Below are positions 1-11,194 of a DNA stretch of 38,311 nucleotides, piece after piece. Source of the DNA: an uncultured Prevotellaceae bacterium. Its GTDB lineage: Bacteria; Bacteroidota; Bacteroidia; Bacteroidales; Bacteroidaceae. The notes under the pieces are model-generated. The model saw nothing but the letters and a program-made list of their open reading frames with translations. It made no database searches and was not told the origin of the DNA. The position numbers and the translations under genes were made by a program. The DNA is taken from the NCBI GenBank assembly GCA_902762325.1, contig CACWNV010000036.1, positions 16,629-54,939 on the forward strand, read 5' to 3'. Within the stretch, counting starts at the first letter, position 1. Each line of letters begins with the position of its first letter.

Positions 1-14
1 ACACGATTATTCAT

Positions 15-257
15 CTGTAAACGGGCGGTTTACAAAATCTGAATTTGCAAAAGGTAAGGTTTCGCTGCGCGAAAGACCATGTTTCGTCGTGTGAAAGGTG
101 ATGTTTGAGGCGGTGAAACATGGTCTTTGGCGCGGTCAAAGCTTATGTTTGGCGGTGCGAAAGCTGTGCTTTCGCAAAATGAAGAGTGTAGAATGAAGAG
201 TGAAGAATCGGTTTTTACACAATTTAACTTCTCTTTCATCACTTTTCCCTGACAACT
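15..257. repeat. Left copy of the bracketing inverted repeat
   Basis: About 240 bp that reappears in reverse complement at about 26951-27205, just past the other end of the enzyme operon. Matching landmarks are a GGTTTACAAAATC stretch (32-40 region), the 22-bp array (48-179), a GAATGAAGAGTGAAGAATCGG stretch (about 190-211), and a TTTAACTTCTCTTTC stretch followed by CACTTTTCCC. By eye the copies are roughly 80-85% identical; no alignment was run. No protein is convincing on either strand here. The repeat could be a dispersed genomic element, so its function is unknown. Confidence 0.85.
48..179. repeat. Six tandem 22-bp palindromic units
   Basis: Units lie at 48-69, 70-91, 92-113, 114-135, 136-157 and 158-179, each exactly 22 bp. 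Each is an imperfect palindrome of the form (G/C)AAA-N7-TTT(C/G) plus a GC-rich 7-nt separator. Cores in order are GGTAAGG, GACCATG, GGTGATG, CATGGTC, GCTTATG and GCTGTGC. Units 2 and 4 are also inverted copies of each other (71-85 against 115-129, 14 of 15 matching), so larger hairpins can form. Adjacent units abut without unique spacers, so this is not a CRISPR array. Confidence 0.85.
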
Positions 258-439
258 TTTTGTCAACATTATTGATAACAACGCAAGGCGGTTCATGCGA
301 GAGGGACATGCGGTTTTTATGCCTTCGGAAGGGGGTGTGTGTATAAATATTGATACATAAATACAAAAATTAATTTAGAAGTGACAAAATATAAAAAGTT
401 GATGTTACATTCTGTAAATATTATCAATAAGAATAATCG

Positions 440-447
440 TATCTTTG
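440..447 (+). promoter_or_regulatory. Bacteroidetes -7 box of the enzyme operon
   Basis: TATCTTTG fits the Bacteroidetes -7 consensus TAnnTTTG. It lies 36 nt before the first start codon, giving a predicted leader of about 30 nt. No good -33 TTTG is visible at the usual spacing, which may mean an activator is needed. A TTGATACAT motif at 350-358 upstream is shared with the susC leader. Confidence 0.6.
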
Positions 448-468
448 CAAAGAAGAAATTATTACTAA

Positions 469-2466
<1,998 letters not shown>

Positions 2467-2479
2467 AGCATTACCTCGT

Positions 2480-5233
2480 ATGCGAAAGAATCAAATACAG
2501 TTAATAATCGTTCTATTGTGCATGACCTTCTCCGTCAAGGCCATGCCTTTTCTGCCTTCTGATGAACCGGCACGCGACTCGTATATCAAGAATCCGATGC
2601 TGTGGGCAGATGTTCCCGACCCTGATGTAATCTGTGTGGACGGCTATTTCTATATGGTGTCCACCACCATGCACTTCATGCCAGGTACACCGATCATGCG
2701 CTCAAAGGATCTGAAGAACTGGGAGACCGTCGGGTACGTGTATTCCCGTCTTACCGATTCACCTAAGTACGACTTGCAGAACGGAACGGTGTATGGCAGA
2801 GGACAATGGGCTACTTCGCTGAAGTATCATAACGGGAAGTTCTACGTGCTCTTTGCGCCGAATGAGAGCGGTGCCATGGGCGACACCTATATCTATTCGG
2901 CTGACGATCCCGCCAAGGAATGGACGCTCGTATCAAGGATGCGCCATTTCCACGATGCTTCGTTGTTCTTTGATGATGACGGCCGTGTCTATGTCGTCTA
3001 TGGAACCGGAAACATGTGTGAGCTGAAGCCCGATCTGTCGGGAGTCGTTGAAGGCTCGGACATGAAGATCTTCGAGCGTGAAGCCGATGAGCGCGGACTG
3101 CTTGAAGGTTCCCGTATGCTGAAACATAATGGCAGGTATTATCTGCTGATGATTTCCCATATGTGGGCACCTGGCCGTCATCGTCGTCAGGTGTGCTATC
3201 GTTCCGACAACATCCGCGGACCGTATGAGAAGCAAGTGATATTGCAGAGCGACTACGGAGGATTCCCTTATGTGGGACAGGGTACCATCGTTGATTCGAA
3301 GGATGGCGACTGGTATGCCGTGATATTCCAGGATCGTGGAGCCGTGGGCCGTGTTCCCCTGCTGATGCCTTGCCGCTGGATAGACGGATGGCCGATGCTG
3401 GGAGATGAAGACGGACATGTCCCCACATGGATGCGTCCGATAGCAAAAGAAGAGAAACAGGTGTCTATTGTCAGCAGTGACGACTTTAACGAGCCAAAGT
3501 TAGGGCTTTACTGGCAATGGAATCACAATCCTATCGACGAGGCATGGTCGCTGACTGAGCGCAAGGGATTCCTCCGGCTGAAGACCAATCGTGTCGTCAG
3601 TAACCTGTATGAGGCACCCAACACCCTGACTCAGAGGATGACAGGACCGACATGCAGCGCATCTGCCTTCATCGACTTCTCTCATCTGAAGGATGGTGAC
3701 TGTGCAGGTATGGCGGCATTCAATGGCCATTCAGGTGTGCTGACCATCAGTAAGGCCGGCAAACAATGGCAGCTCTCCATGTCTGAACAGGTGGTGTCGC
3801 TCACCGACAGAGAGAAAAGTATTAAAGAAGTAGAACAGGAGGTGAAGGAAACCGTCCAGCTTACCCAGCGTTCGGTATGGCTCCGCATAGACGGTGACTT
3901 CCGTGTCAATCAGGACTTTGCAACATTCTATTATAGTTATGATGGCAAGGAGTGGTTCCGTATCGGTACACGTTACAAGATGCGGTTCGACTATCGCAAG
4001 TTGTTTACAGGTACCCGCTATGCCCTGTTCTGCTATTCAACAAAGAATCGTGGCGGATATGTGGACATCGACAACTTTGAGTTCGGTGATATACCGCAGT
4101 CGTCCATCCCATTGGTCTATGAGCAGGAGAACACAGGCAGCAACTACTCATTCCCGGCAATGCCATCAGTCAGCCAGCTGCCCGTTATCCGTGAATTGCC
4201 CGACCCGTTGACCATGCGTTTCGAGCAGAAGGGCAAGGCAAAGAAAGGTCAGGAAGGCCAGCGCATCACCCGCTTTGCAGACTGGGAGCGTCGGCGCAAC
4301 GAGATAGCGGCAGCCATCCAGCATTATGGTATCGGTGTAAAGCCAGCTGTTGCCAAAGAGAATGTCAAGGCGCGGATGGTCAAGGACACGCTCGTTGTTG
4401 ACGTGACCGTCAACGGCGAGACACTGACACTCAAGTCAAAGATACAATATCCCAAGACTGGTCGTCCGCCTTATGCGCTGATGATTGGCACCAGCGGCAT
4501 TTCCCTCCCAAGAAAGCTGTTCGATGACCGTCCCATTGCTACGATGGTATTCAGTGAGGCACAGGTGAATGACTATTCACAATGGCGGAAGCATAAGGAG
4601 AGAGGAGAGTATAATTTTGACAGACTCTATCCCGAACTGAAGGACAATGGTGCCTATAGCGAATGGGCGTGGGGTCTGAGCCGGTTGATTGACGGTCTGC
4701 AACTGCTTGGAGAAGAAGAGACCAAGATTGACTGTTGCCATATCGGTGTCACCGGTTGTTCGTATGCCGGAAAGATGGCTCTTTTCTGTGGTGCCTTTGA
4801 TGAGCGCATTGCCCTTACCATTGCACAGGAGCCTGGTGGCGGAGGTGCTGCAGCATGGCGCATGTCCCATCCTCTTGACAGTGTAGAGAATCTGGAAAAG
4901 ACAGATTATCACTGGTTCCTTGAGAGCATGCGTGAGAATTTCTCAGGTGACAACGTCTATCGTATGCCTTATGACCATCATGAGCTGGTTGCTATGGTTT
5001 GTCCCCGTGCATTGCTGCTCTTGGGCAATCCAGACTATAAATGGCTGGCGGATGAGGCGATGCTTCCTTCGGCAATAGCCGCCCGTGAGGTATGGGCGCG
5101 TTTCGGAATTGAAGACCGCATGGACTATTCCATCGTGGGCGGACATCCTCATTGTCAGTTACCTGAAAGCCAATATCCCATCACACAGGCATTCATTGAC
5201 AAATTCCTGTTGGGTAAGGAGACAGAAGAATAA
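2480..5233 (+). CDS. GH43-CE15 fusion: glycosidase plus glucuronoyl esterase
   Basis: The reading frame is open from 2444, but the start at 2480 is chosen because it lies past the previous stop and begins a clean signal peptide (residues 1-21, ending VKA). The protein is then 917 residues. The N-terminal GH43 five-blade propeller shows base Asp47 (VPDPDV), pKa modulator Asp159 (FHDAS) and acid Glu209 (LEGSRM). A beta-sandwich like that of GH43 xylosidase/arabinofuranosidase enzymes follows at about 330-536. Residues about 580-910 match CE15: GCSYAGK gives Ser761, AQEPGGGG gives Glu784, and GGHPHCQ gives His889/His891. CE15 hydrolyses the ester between 4-O-methyl-glucuronate on xylan and lignin. 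The Arg after the nucleophile in the GCSRxGK signature is Tyr762 here; I recall this variant in other Bacteroidetes proteins. Fusing a side-chain glycosidase to CE15 implies action at neighbouring bonds. Confidence 0.87.
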   Translation: MRKNQIQLIIVLLCMTFSVKAMPFLPSDEPARDSYIKNPMLWADVPDPDVICVDGYFYMVSTTMHFMPGTPIMRSKDLKNWETVGYVYSRLTDSPKYDLQNGTVYGRGQWATSLKYHNGKFYVLFAPNESGAMGDTYIYSADDPAKEWTLVSRMRHFHDASLFFDDDGRVYVVYGTGNMCELKPDLSGVVEGSDMKIFEREADERGLLEGSRMLKHNGRYYLLMISHMWAPGRHRRQVCYRSDNIRGPYEKQVILQSDYGGFPYVGQGTIVDSKDGDWYAVIFQDRGAVGRVPLLMPCRWIDGWPMLGDEDGHVPTWMRPIAKEEKQVSIVSSDDFNEPKLGLYWQWNHNPIDEAWSLTERKGFLRLKTNRVVSNLYEAPNTLTQRMTGPTCSASAFIDFSHLKDGDCAGMAAFNGHSGVLTISKAGKQWQLSMSEQVVSLTDREKSIKEVEQEVKETVQLTQRSVWLRIDGDFRVNQDFATFYYSYDGKEWFRIGTRYKMRFDYRKLFTGTRYALFCYSTKNRGGYVDIDNFEFGDIPQSSIPLVYEQENTGSNYSFPAMPSVSQLPVIRELPDPLTMRFEQKGKAKKGQEGQRITRFADWERRRNEIAAAIQHYGIGVKPAVAKENVKARMVKDTLVVDVTVNGETLTLKSKIQYPKTGRPPYALMIGTSGISLPRKLFDDRPIATMVFSEAQVNDYSQWRKHKERGEYNFDRLYPELKDNGAYSEWAWGLSRLIDGLQLLGEEETKIDCCHIGVTGCSYAGKMALFCGAFDERIALTIAQEPGGGGAAAWRMSHPLDSVENLEKTDYHWFLESMRENFSGDNVYRMPYDHHELVAMVCPRALLLLGNPDYKWLADEAMLPSAIAAREVWARFGIEDRMDYSIVGGHPHCQLPESQYPITQAFIDKFLLGKETEE

Positions 5234-5259
5234 TTATTAAACCTAACGGCACGTCTTTT

Positions 5260-7707
5260 ATGAAGAGATTGACATTGATATTTTTTGCTTGCGCAGTATC
5301 CTCCATGGTGCTTGCCCAGCAGCATGTCCTATGGTATGCCCGACCAGCCTCCCACTGGCTGGAAGCATTACCTGTCGGCAACTCCCATCTGGGAGGAATG
5401 GTCTATGGAGGCATTGATGAAGAAGTGATTAAGCTGAATGAAGAGACTTTCTGGTCGGGTTCTCCACATAATAATAATAGTAATGAGTCGCTGGAGCATC
5501 TGCAGCAGGTGAGGGACCTTATCTTTGCCGGAAAGGAAAAAGATGCCCATGCACTTCTTGACAGCTTTTTCGTGAAGGGACCTCATGGAATGCGCTTCCT
5601 ACCACTGAGCAGTGTGAAGATAAAGCAGTCCGTGACAGGGGAGACCACCGATTACCGCCGTGAGCTTAGCTTAGGGGATGCGGTGGCGACAACCCGTTTC
5701 ACTAACGGAGGCGTGACCTACACCCGTGAAGTCTTTGCATCATTGGCAGATAACGTGATGGTTGTCCGTCTGAATGCCAGTAAGAAAGGTGCCCTTTCTT
5801 TTCAGGTTGGCTTCGACGAGGAAAAAGGCTTGAAGCAAGAAGCGAAAAGCAGTAAGAAAGAAGGCGTTGCCGGTGGTGGAAGAATATCCGTGACCGTTCA
5901 AAATGTCGAGCAGGAGGGTGTTCCCGGACGTTTGTGGGCAGAATGTGTGATGGATGTGCAGAGTGACGGAACGGTCACCAGCGAGAACCAGCAGTTAAAG
6001 GTGGATAATGCTACGACGGCATTGCTTTATATTGTCGCGGCAACAAACTACGTGAACTATCAGGACATCAGCGGTGTGCCATCGGCAAAGAACAATGCAG
6101 TGCTTGCCTCTATCAGCGGAATGAGCTATAAGCAGTTATGGGAACGTCATCTCGCCCGCTATCATGAGCAGTACAATCGTGTTGAACTGAATCTTCCGCG
6201 TAATGCCGCTTCTTCACTGGAGACCGACCGGAGACTGGAAGCTTTTGCCGAAGGGAACGACCTGGATATGATTTCGCTGATGATGCAATATGGCCGCTAC
6301 TTGCTGATCTCCTCCTCTCAGCCAGGCGGACAACCCGCCAATCTGCAAGGAGTGTGGAACGACAAGCTGTTTGCTCCCTGGGATTCGAAGTACACCATTA
6401 ACATCAATGCTGAAATGAATTATTGGCCGGCACTTGTCGGAAACCTTGCCGAGACCCAGGAACCATTGTTCAGCATGATCAGAGACCTTAGCAAGACCGG
6501 TGCTCTGACTGCCCGGCAGATGTATGGATGTGAGGGTTGGATGGCCCATCACAATACCGACCTGTGGAGAATAGCCGGACCTGTCGACGGTACTACATGG
6601 GGAATGTTCCCGACGGGTGGTGCATGGCTCTCCACACATCTATGGCAGCATTATCTCTATACAGGCGATAAGCAGTTCCTTGCCGATAACTATGATATAT
6701 TAAAAGGTGCAGCAGACTTCCTGTTGGGATACCTTCAGAGACATCCGCAATATGGCTGGCTCGTCACGGTTCCTACGGTGTCGCCTGAACATGGACCGAT
6801 GGGGAAAGGTACTACCGTAACGGCTGGTTCAACGATGGACAATCAGATTGTGAATGATGTGCTTACCAATGCGCTACAAGCCAGTCAGATTCTCGGGAAA
6901 GGCGGAAACAGCTATGTCCAGCGGTTGCAGGAGACCATCAGTCAGCTTCCTCCCATGCAGGTGGGACGTTACGGACAATTGCAGGAATGGCTGATAGATG
7001 CGGATGATCCAAAGGACCAGCATCGTCATATCTCCCATCTCTATGGTCTCTATCCTTCCAATCAGATTTCTCCTTTCTCTCAGCCCAAATTGTTCGAGGC
7101 CGCCAAGACCACACTCTTGCAGCGCGGTGACATGGCTACAGGATGGAGCCTCGGATGGAAAATCAACTTCTGGGCACGTATGCTCGACGGCAACCATGCC
7201 TATCGTATCATCAAGAACATGCTGCATCTGCTGCCGAGGGATGAAGAGGCGAGAAAATATCCGGAAGGTCGTACCTATCCGAACCTGTTTGATGCCCATC
7301 CACCTTTCCAGATTGACGGAAACTTTGGTTGTGCAGCAGGTATCTGTGAGATGCTGTTGCAGAGTCATGACGGAGCAGTCCATCTGTTGCCTGCCCTTCC
7401 TGATGAATGGTCGGAAGGAGAAGTTAAGGGACTTATGGCACGAGGAGCATTCGACGTTGACATGAAGTGGAAGAACAACCAGTTGGAGTCAGCAGTTATC
7501 TTGTCAAAGATTGGCGGTACGCTTCGTCTCCGTTCCAGTGTTCCGCTGAAAGGGAAAGGATTGCGCCGTGCAGTTGGTTCCTGTCCCAATCCATTGTTGA
7601 AGGGGAGAAGTGAGAAGCAGAGTGATTCATCATATTATGAATATGATATTGACACCAAAGCAGGTAAAGTTTACAAAGTAACAAAGACTAAAGGAGGTAA
7701 AATATGA
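5260..7707 (+). CDS. GH95 glycosidase, probable alpha-L-galactosidase
   Basis: A signal peptide (residues 1-19) is followed by a full-length GH95 protein of 815 residues. The N-terminal family motif ([15 protein letters not shown]) is at about 37-51. Catalytic-site motifs are [11 protein letters not shown] (Asn381, Asn383), TVSPEHGP (acid Glu510) and IDGNFG (Asp686). GH95 enzymes are inverting alpha-L-fucosidases or alpha-L-galactosidases. Residue 379, two before Asn381, is Thr. Plant and Bifidobacterium fucosidases have His there, and I recall that a Bacteroides ovatus xylan-locus GH95 alpha-L-galactosidase has Thr at this site. With the L-galactose-dehydrogenase-like gene downstream, release of L-galactose from complex arabinoxylan side chains is the best guess. 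The stop overlaps the next start (ATGA at 7704). Confidence 0.88.
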   Translation: MKRLTLIFFACAVSSMVLAQQHVLWYARPASHWLEALPVGNSHLGGMVYGGIDEEVIKLNEETFWSGSPHNNNSNESLEHLQQVRDLIFAGKEKDAHALLDSFFVKGPHGMRFLPLSSVKIKQSVTGETTDYRRELSLGDAVATTRFTNGGVTYTREVFASLADNVMVVRLNASKKGALSFQVGFDEEKGLKQEAKSSKKEGVAGGGRISVTVQNVEQEGVPGRLWAECVMDVQSDGTVTSENQQLKVDNATTALLYIVAATNYVNYQDISGVPSAKNNAVLASISGMSYKQLWERHLARYHEQYNRVELNLPRNAASSLETDRRLEAFAEGNDLDMISLMMQYGRYLLISSSQPGGQPANLQGVWNDKLFAPWDSKYTININAEMNYWPALVGNLAETQEPLFSMIRDLSKTGALTARQMYGCEGWMAHHNTDLWRIAGPVDGTTWGMFPTGGAWLSTHLWQHYLYTGDKQFLADNYDILKGAADFLLGYLQRHPQYGWLVTVPTVSPEHGPMGKGTTVTAGSTMDNQIVNDVLTNALQASQILGKGGNSYVQRLQETISQLPPMQVGRYGQLQEWLIDADDPKDQHRHISHLYGLYPSNQISPFSQPKLFEAAKTTLLQRGDMATGWSLGWKINFWARMLDGNHAYRIIKNMLHLLPRDEEARKYPEGRTYPNLFDAHPPFQIDGNFGCAAGICEMLLQSHDGAVHLLPALPDEWSEGEVKGLMARGAFDVDMKWKNNQLESAVILSKIGGTLRLRSSVPLKGKGLRRAVGSCPNPLLKGRSEKQSDSSYYEYDIDTKAGKVYKVTKTKGGKI
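7691..7697 (+). promoter_or_regulatory. Strong Shine-Dalgarno (AAGGAGG)
   Basis: AAGGAGG ends 6 nt before the ATG at 7704. A near-perfect Shine-Dalgarno is unusual for Bacteroidetes, where translation usually relies on AT-rich leaders. It supports 7704 over the in-frame Met at residue 8 as the start, inside an ATGA overlap with the GH95 stop. Confidence 0.6.
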
Positions 7708-9872
7708 GAAATAATAGAAAAGAAATGAGAGACAGGAGACAAGACAAGAAGAGAAAGAGAATCATCGTTTCTTCCCTTTTCGTTCTTCTTATAAGTTCTG
7801 TTTGTCTGTCAGTGTCAGCTCAGAACCCGATCATCCGTGACCAGTTTACGGCCGACCCTACGGCACGTGTCTTTAATGGCAAAGTGTATTTGTATCCTTC
7901 ACATGACATTTTTCCACCAGAAGGACAACGCCAAGACTGGTTTTGCATGGAAGACTATCATGTGTTCTCTTCCGAGAACCTTACCGATTGGACTGACCAC
8001 GGTATGATTGTCACCCAAAACAAAGTGCCTTGGGTGAGACCAGATTCCTATTCTATGTGGGCACCTGACTGTGTTTACAGAAACGGGAAATATTATTTCT
8101 ATTTCCCTTCTGCTCCTAAAGACGGAAGAGGATTTGCCGTTGGTGTAGCCATTGCCGACAACCCAGAGGGTCCGTTCATTCCTGAGCCAGAACCTATCAA
8201 GGGTATTAACGGTATAGATCCTTGCGTTCTACAGGCTTCAGATGGTAACGCCTACATATTCTGGGGCAATGGACGTTGTGCCAAGCTCAAGGAGAACATG
8301 AAGGAGCTTGCCGATGACACCCCAAGAGAAAAAGTAAAATGGGGCGAACGCGAGTTTGAGATGATGGGTGTCAACTGTCTGAAAGACCTTCCTAATCGTC
8401 AGGCAGAAGGACCATTCGCTTTCGAGTACAATGGCAACTATTACCTTACCTATCCATACGTGAGGGAGAATACGGAAGTTCTCGGTTACGCCATGAGTAA
8501 GAATCCGATGGGTCCTTATGAATACAAGGGATTGATTATGGCTGAGCAACCCAACGGTTGTTGGACCAACCACCATAGTATTATCAACTACAAAGGTCAG
8601 TGGTATCTCTTCTATCATCACAACTATTTCTCACCCAACGACGACAAACGTCGTTCTGCTTGTATTGAGAAGTTGTTCTTCAATGCCGACGGTACTATCC
8701 AAGAGGTGAAGCAAACCCTGCGCGGTGTAGGTATCAACAAAGCTACGGAAAAGATTGAAATAGACCGATATAGTAGTGCGAGCAACGATGTGACCACGGC
8801 ACTTATTGATACCGTAAATACATTCCGTAGTTATCAAGCTACATTGCCCACGAAAGGCAGTTGGATACAATATAATGACATTGACTTCAGCGTGCTCACC
8901 GACGGCTATCTGATTATGAGTGTCAAGGCAAGCGATAATACTGAACTTTGCGTCCGCGAGAAGAGTGCCAAGGGTAAGATTCTTGCTCGCATCAAATTGG
9001 AAGTAAAGCCAGATGAACCCGCTAACGGTGCTGCAAATCCCATGATGGGACGTTTCCGTCGTGACTTGCGTAATCAGTGGCTCACTCAGACCACTAAACT
9101 TGAATACATTCCCAAAGGTGTAACTGACCTCGTGATTACCAATGAAGGCAATGGTGCTCTCAGCGTGGATTATGTGATGTTCAAGAACAGACCTAAGTAC
9201 TTCTCGCCCGTCACCACTCCATCTGCACAACCCGATAACGAAGGATTCATCCATCGTTGGTTGCTCTTGGAACCTATCACCAAACCCAATAGTGGAAATA
9301 CCGTTTTCACCGACTCTTATTTGCGTGAACACTTCAATAGAGAGTATTTCAAAGGTCAACAAACCATCGTGCCGAAGGATGGTCAGAAAGTAAAGGCCGT
9401 GTTCAAGCAGGAGCAAGCTCCTCCAGGATTCGGTCGTGGTGCGCGTCAGGCTCAGCCTGCAAAACCAGAAGTAAAGACCGTTACACAAAACCTCACCTGG
9501 CACGCTCTCGATAGTGAGAATATGAACGTTAAACTCTTCCGCTTCGCCGAGAAGTGGGGTGAGCAAATATATGGTGTGCTCTTTTGGGCAGTAACCGTTA
9601 TCGAATGCGACGAAGACATCGAGAATGTACGCCTTGCCGTAGGTTCCAACTCAGCTTCGATGTGGTGGCTCAATGGTGAAGAGACTTTGCTACTCTCAGG
9701 TGACCGTCGTATGGTCAAGGATGATGCCATGTCGCATCGCCTTACCTTGAAGAAAGGACGTAACATTCTGCGTGGTGCCATCATTAACGGACCTGGCATG
9801 AGTGATTTCTGTGTACGATTCCTCGACGAGAAAGGCAACCCTGTTAAGAACTATTCAATCAAAGCACAATAA
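7704..9872 (+). CDS. Secreted GH43 with CBM6-like and extra beta-sandwich domain
   Basis: A basic N-terminus (residues 1-19) precedes a signal peptide ending SVSAQ near 40. The GH43 propeller spans about 42-345 with base Asp51 (TADPTA), Asp172 (GIDPCV) and acid Glu235 (QAEGPF). A CBM6-like domain follows at about 360-497. A Pro/Gly/Arg-rich linker near 571-590 leads to a C-terminal beta-sandwich (about 595-722, motif MWWLNGEE) that I cannot assign with certainty. The likely activity is xylosidase or arabinofuranosidase on arabinoxylan. Gln codons are CAA about as often as CAG (roughly 17 to 12 by hand count), unlike the CAG-rich first gene, which hints at a different origin. The broken GH43 starts 2 nt downstream. 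Confidence 0.85.
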   Translation: MRNNRKEMRDRRQDKKRKRIIVSSLFVLLISSVCLSVSAQNPIIRDQFTADPTARVFNGKVYLYPSHDIFPPEGQRQDWFCMEDYHVFSSENLTDWTDHGMIVTQNKVPWVRPDSYSMWAPDCVYRNGKYYFYFPSAPKDGRGFAVGVAIADNPEGPFIPEPEPIKGINGIDPCVLQASDGNAYIFWGNGRCAKLKENMKELADDTPREKVKWGEREFEMMGVNCLKDLPNRQAEGPFAFEYNGNYYLTYPYVRENTEVLGYAMSKNPMGPYEYKGLIMAEQPNGCWTNHHSIINYKGQWYLFYHHNYFSPNDDKRRSACIEKLFFNADGTIQEVKQTLRGVGINKATEKIEIDRYSSASNDVTTALIDTVNTFRSYQATLPTKGSWIQYNDIDFSVLTDGYLIMSVKASDNTELCVREKSAKGKILARIKLEVKPDEPANGAANPMMGRFRRDLRNQWLTQTTKLEYIPKGVTDLVITNEGNGALSVDYVMFKNRPKYFSPVTTPSAQPDNEGFIHRWLLLEPITKPNSGNTVFTDSYLREHFNREYFKGQQTIVPKDGQKVKAVFKQEQAPPGFGRGARQAQPAKPEVKTVTQNLTWHALDSENMNVKLFRFAEKWGEQIYGVLFWAVTVIECDEDIENVRLAVGSNSASMWWLNGEETLLLSGDRRMVKDDAMSHRLTLKKGRNILRGAIINGPGMSDFCVRFLDEKGNPVKNYSIKAQ

Positions 9873-9874
9873 AT

Positions 9875-11191
9875 ATGAAAAGAATATATAGCATTCTTGC
9901 GGCAATGATACTTGCCACAACCGCAAGCGCGCAGATTGGCGCACCTTATATCCACGACCCTTCGACTATCGCAGAATGCGAAGGGAAATACTATACTTTC
10001 GGAACTGGCGGTGGAGGTCTTATCTCTGAAGATGGTTGGACATGGAACGGCGGTGCTGAACGCCCTGGAGGAGGTGCGGCTCCCGATATGATAAAGATTG
10101 GCGACCGTTACCTTTGTATCTATGGTGCTACCGGTGGTGGACTCGGTGGCGGTCATGCTGGTCGTATTCTCACGATGTGGAACAAAACCCTTGACCCCAA
10201 ATCACCCGATTTCAAATGGTCAGAGGCAGTAGAAGTATGTTTCTCCGACGGAATGGAAGACCAAGATGCCATTGACCCAGGTATCATGCTCGACCCTACG
10301 ACTGGTCGTTTGTGGGTGAGTTACGGAACTTATTTCGGTACTATCCGTCTCATTGAGCTTGACCCGAAGACAGGTTTCCGTAAGAGTGGAAACAAGGAGA
10401 AGGACATTGCCATTGATTGTGAGGCGAGTGACCTGATCTATCGTAATGGCTGGTATTATCTCCTCGGTACTCATGGAACTTGTTGTGACGGTGTCAATTC
10501 CACCTATAATATTGTAGTAGGTCGCTCCAAGAGCGTAGAAGGACCATATATAGATAATGTGGGAAGAGACATGTATCATGGAGGAGGTAAGATGGTAGTT
10601 GCCGCTGGCGACCGTAAGACAGGTGCCGGACACTTCGGACGTACCATTATGATTGGCCAGTGGCTGGCGACCAGTTCAAGGGAGGCGTTTTCGAGATAGA
10701 GTCAGAGCGTCGTGGTTATGCACTTGAATTGGCAGTCGATTTCGTCCGTATGAAACAAGAACGGCAGGGATGGTTCAATCGTGAACAGATGCAGCAACCA
10801 GTGAAACCCGTTCCCAACCAGACATTGGAAGAAGTCATCAGCACATGGCCCGAAGGAAATATTCCTGCCCGTATTGGCGACTATATGTTCCGTCCTCATC
10901 AGAGATGGAATGTAAGTCCTGTTGCTGAGGCAGGCGGATACCTTGGCGGTCCATATTTCAAGATTACCCTTAGAAGTCACCACCGTTCCTTCTTTTACAG
11001 GAGCCCCCGAACAGTTATGGCGCATTGAGCAGCTTATAGATGGTACTTTCCGCATCATGCCGAAGAGCATCCCCGGTCGTGAAGGACTGAATCTGCACTA
11101 TGTGCTTTACTCAGCAGGAGACAGTACACCGACACTGGCAGAGTACGACTTCAAGAGTGATAATTCGAAATGGAATTTCAGAAATCATTAA
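9875..11191 (+). pseudogene. GH43 gene broken by two internal deletions
   Basis: The first 258 codons give a signal peptide (1-20) and a GH43 catalytic core with Asp28 (HDPS), Asp134 (IDPG) and Glu183 (CEASDL). At about 10648-10651 the frame shifts: the original frame ends after 16 more codons (stop at 10697-10699), while the family sequence resumes in another frame with DWPVAGDQFKGG at 10651. About 30-40 residues of the family, a stretch I recall as containing a SCHYEAD-like motif, are missing there. At about 10966-10973 the frame returns to the original, again with roughly 15-20 residues lost, and continues GAPEQLWRIEQL to the stop at 11191. Because the frame changes by one and then changes back, the deletions should be 3n+1 and 3n+2. 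Either this is a true pseudogene or the assembly has lost two short segments. All three catalytic residues precede the break, but the C-terminal part of the fold would be lost. Confidence 0.85.
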
Positions 11192-11194
11192 GCA

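Noticed and set aside
10660-11191. Two short open frames as separate genes
   Set aside because: Both continue the same GH43 family sequence in shifted frames and lack their own signals, so they are pieces of one broken gene.
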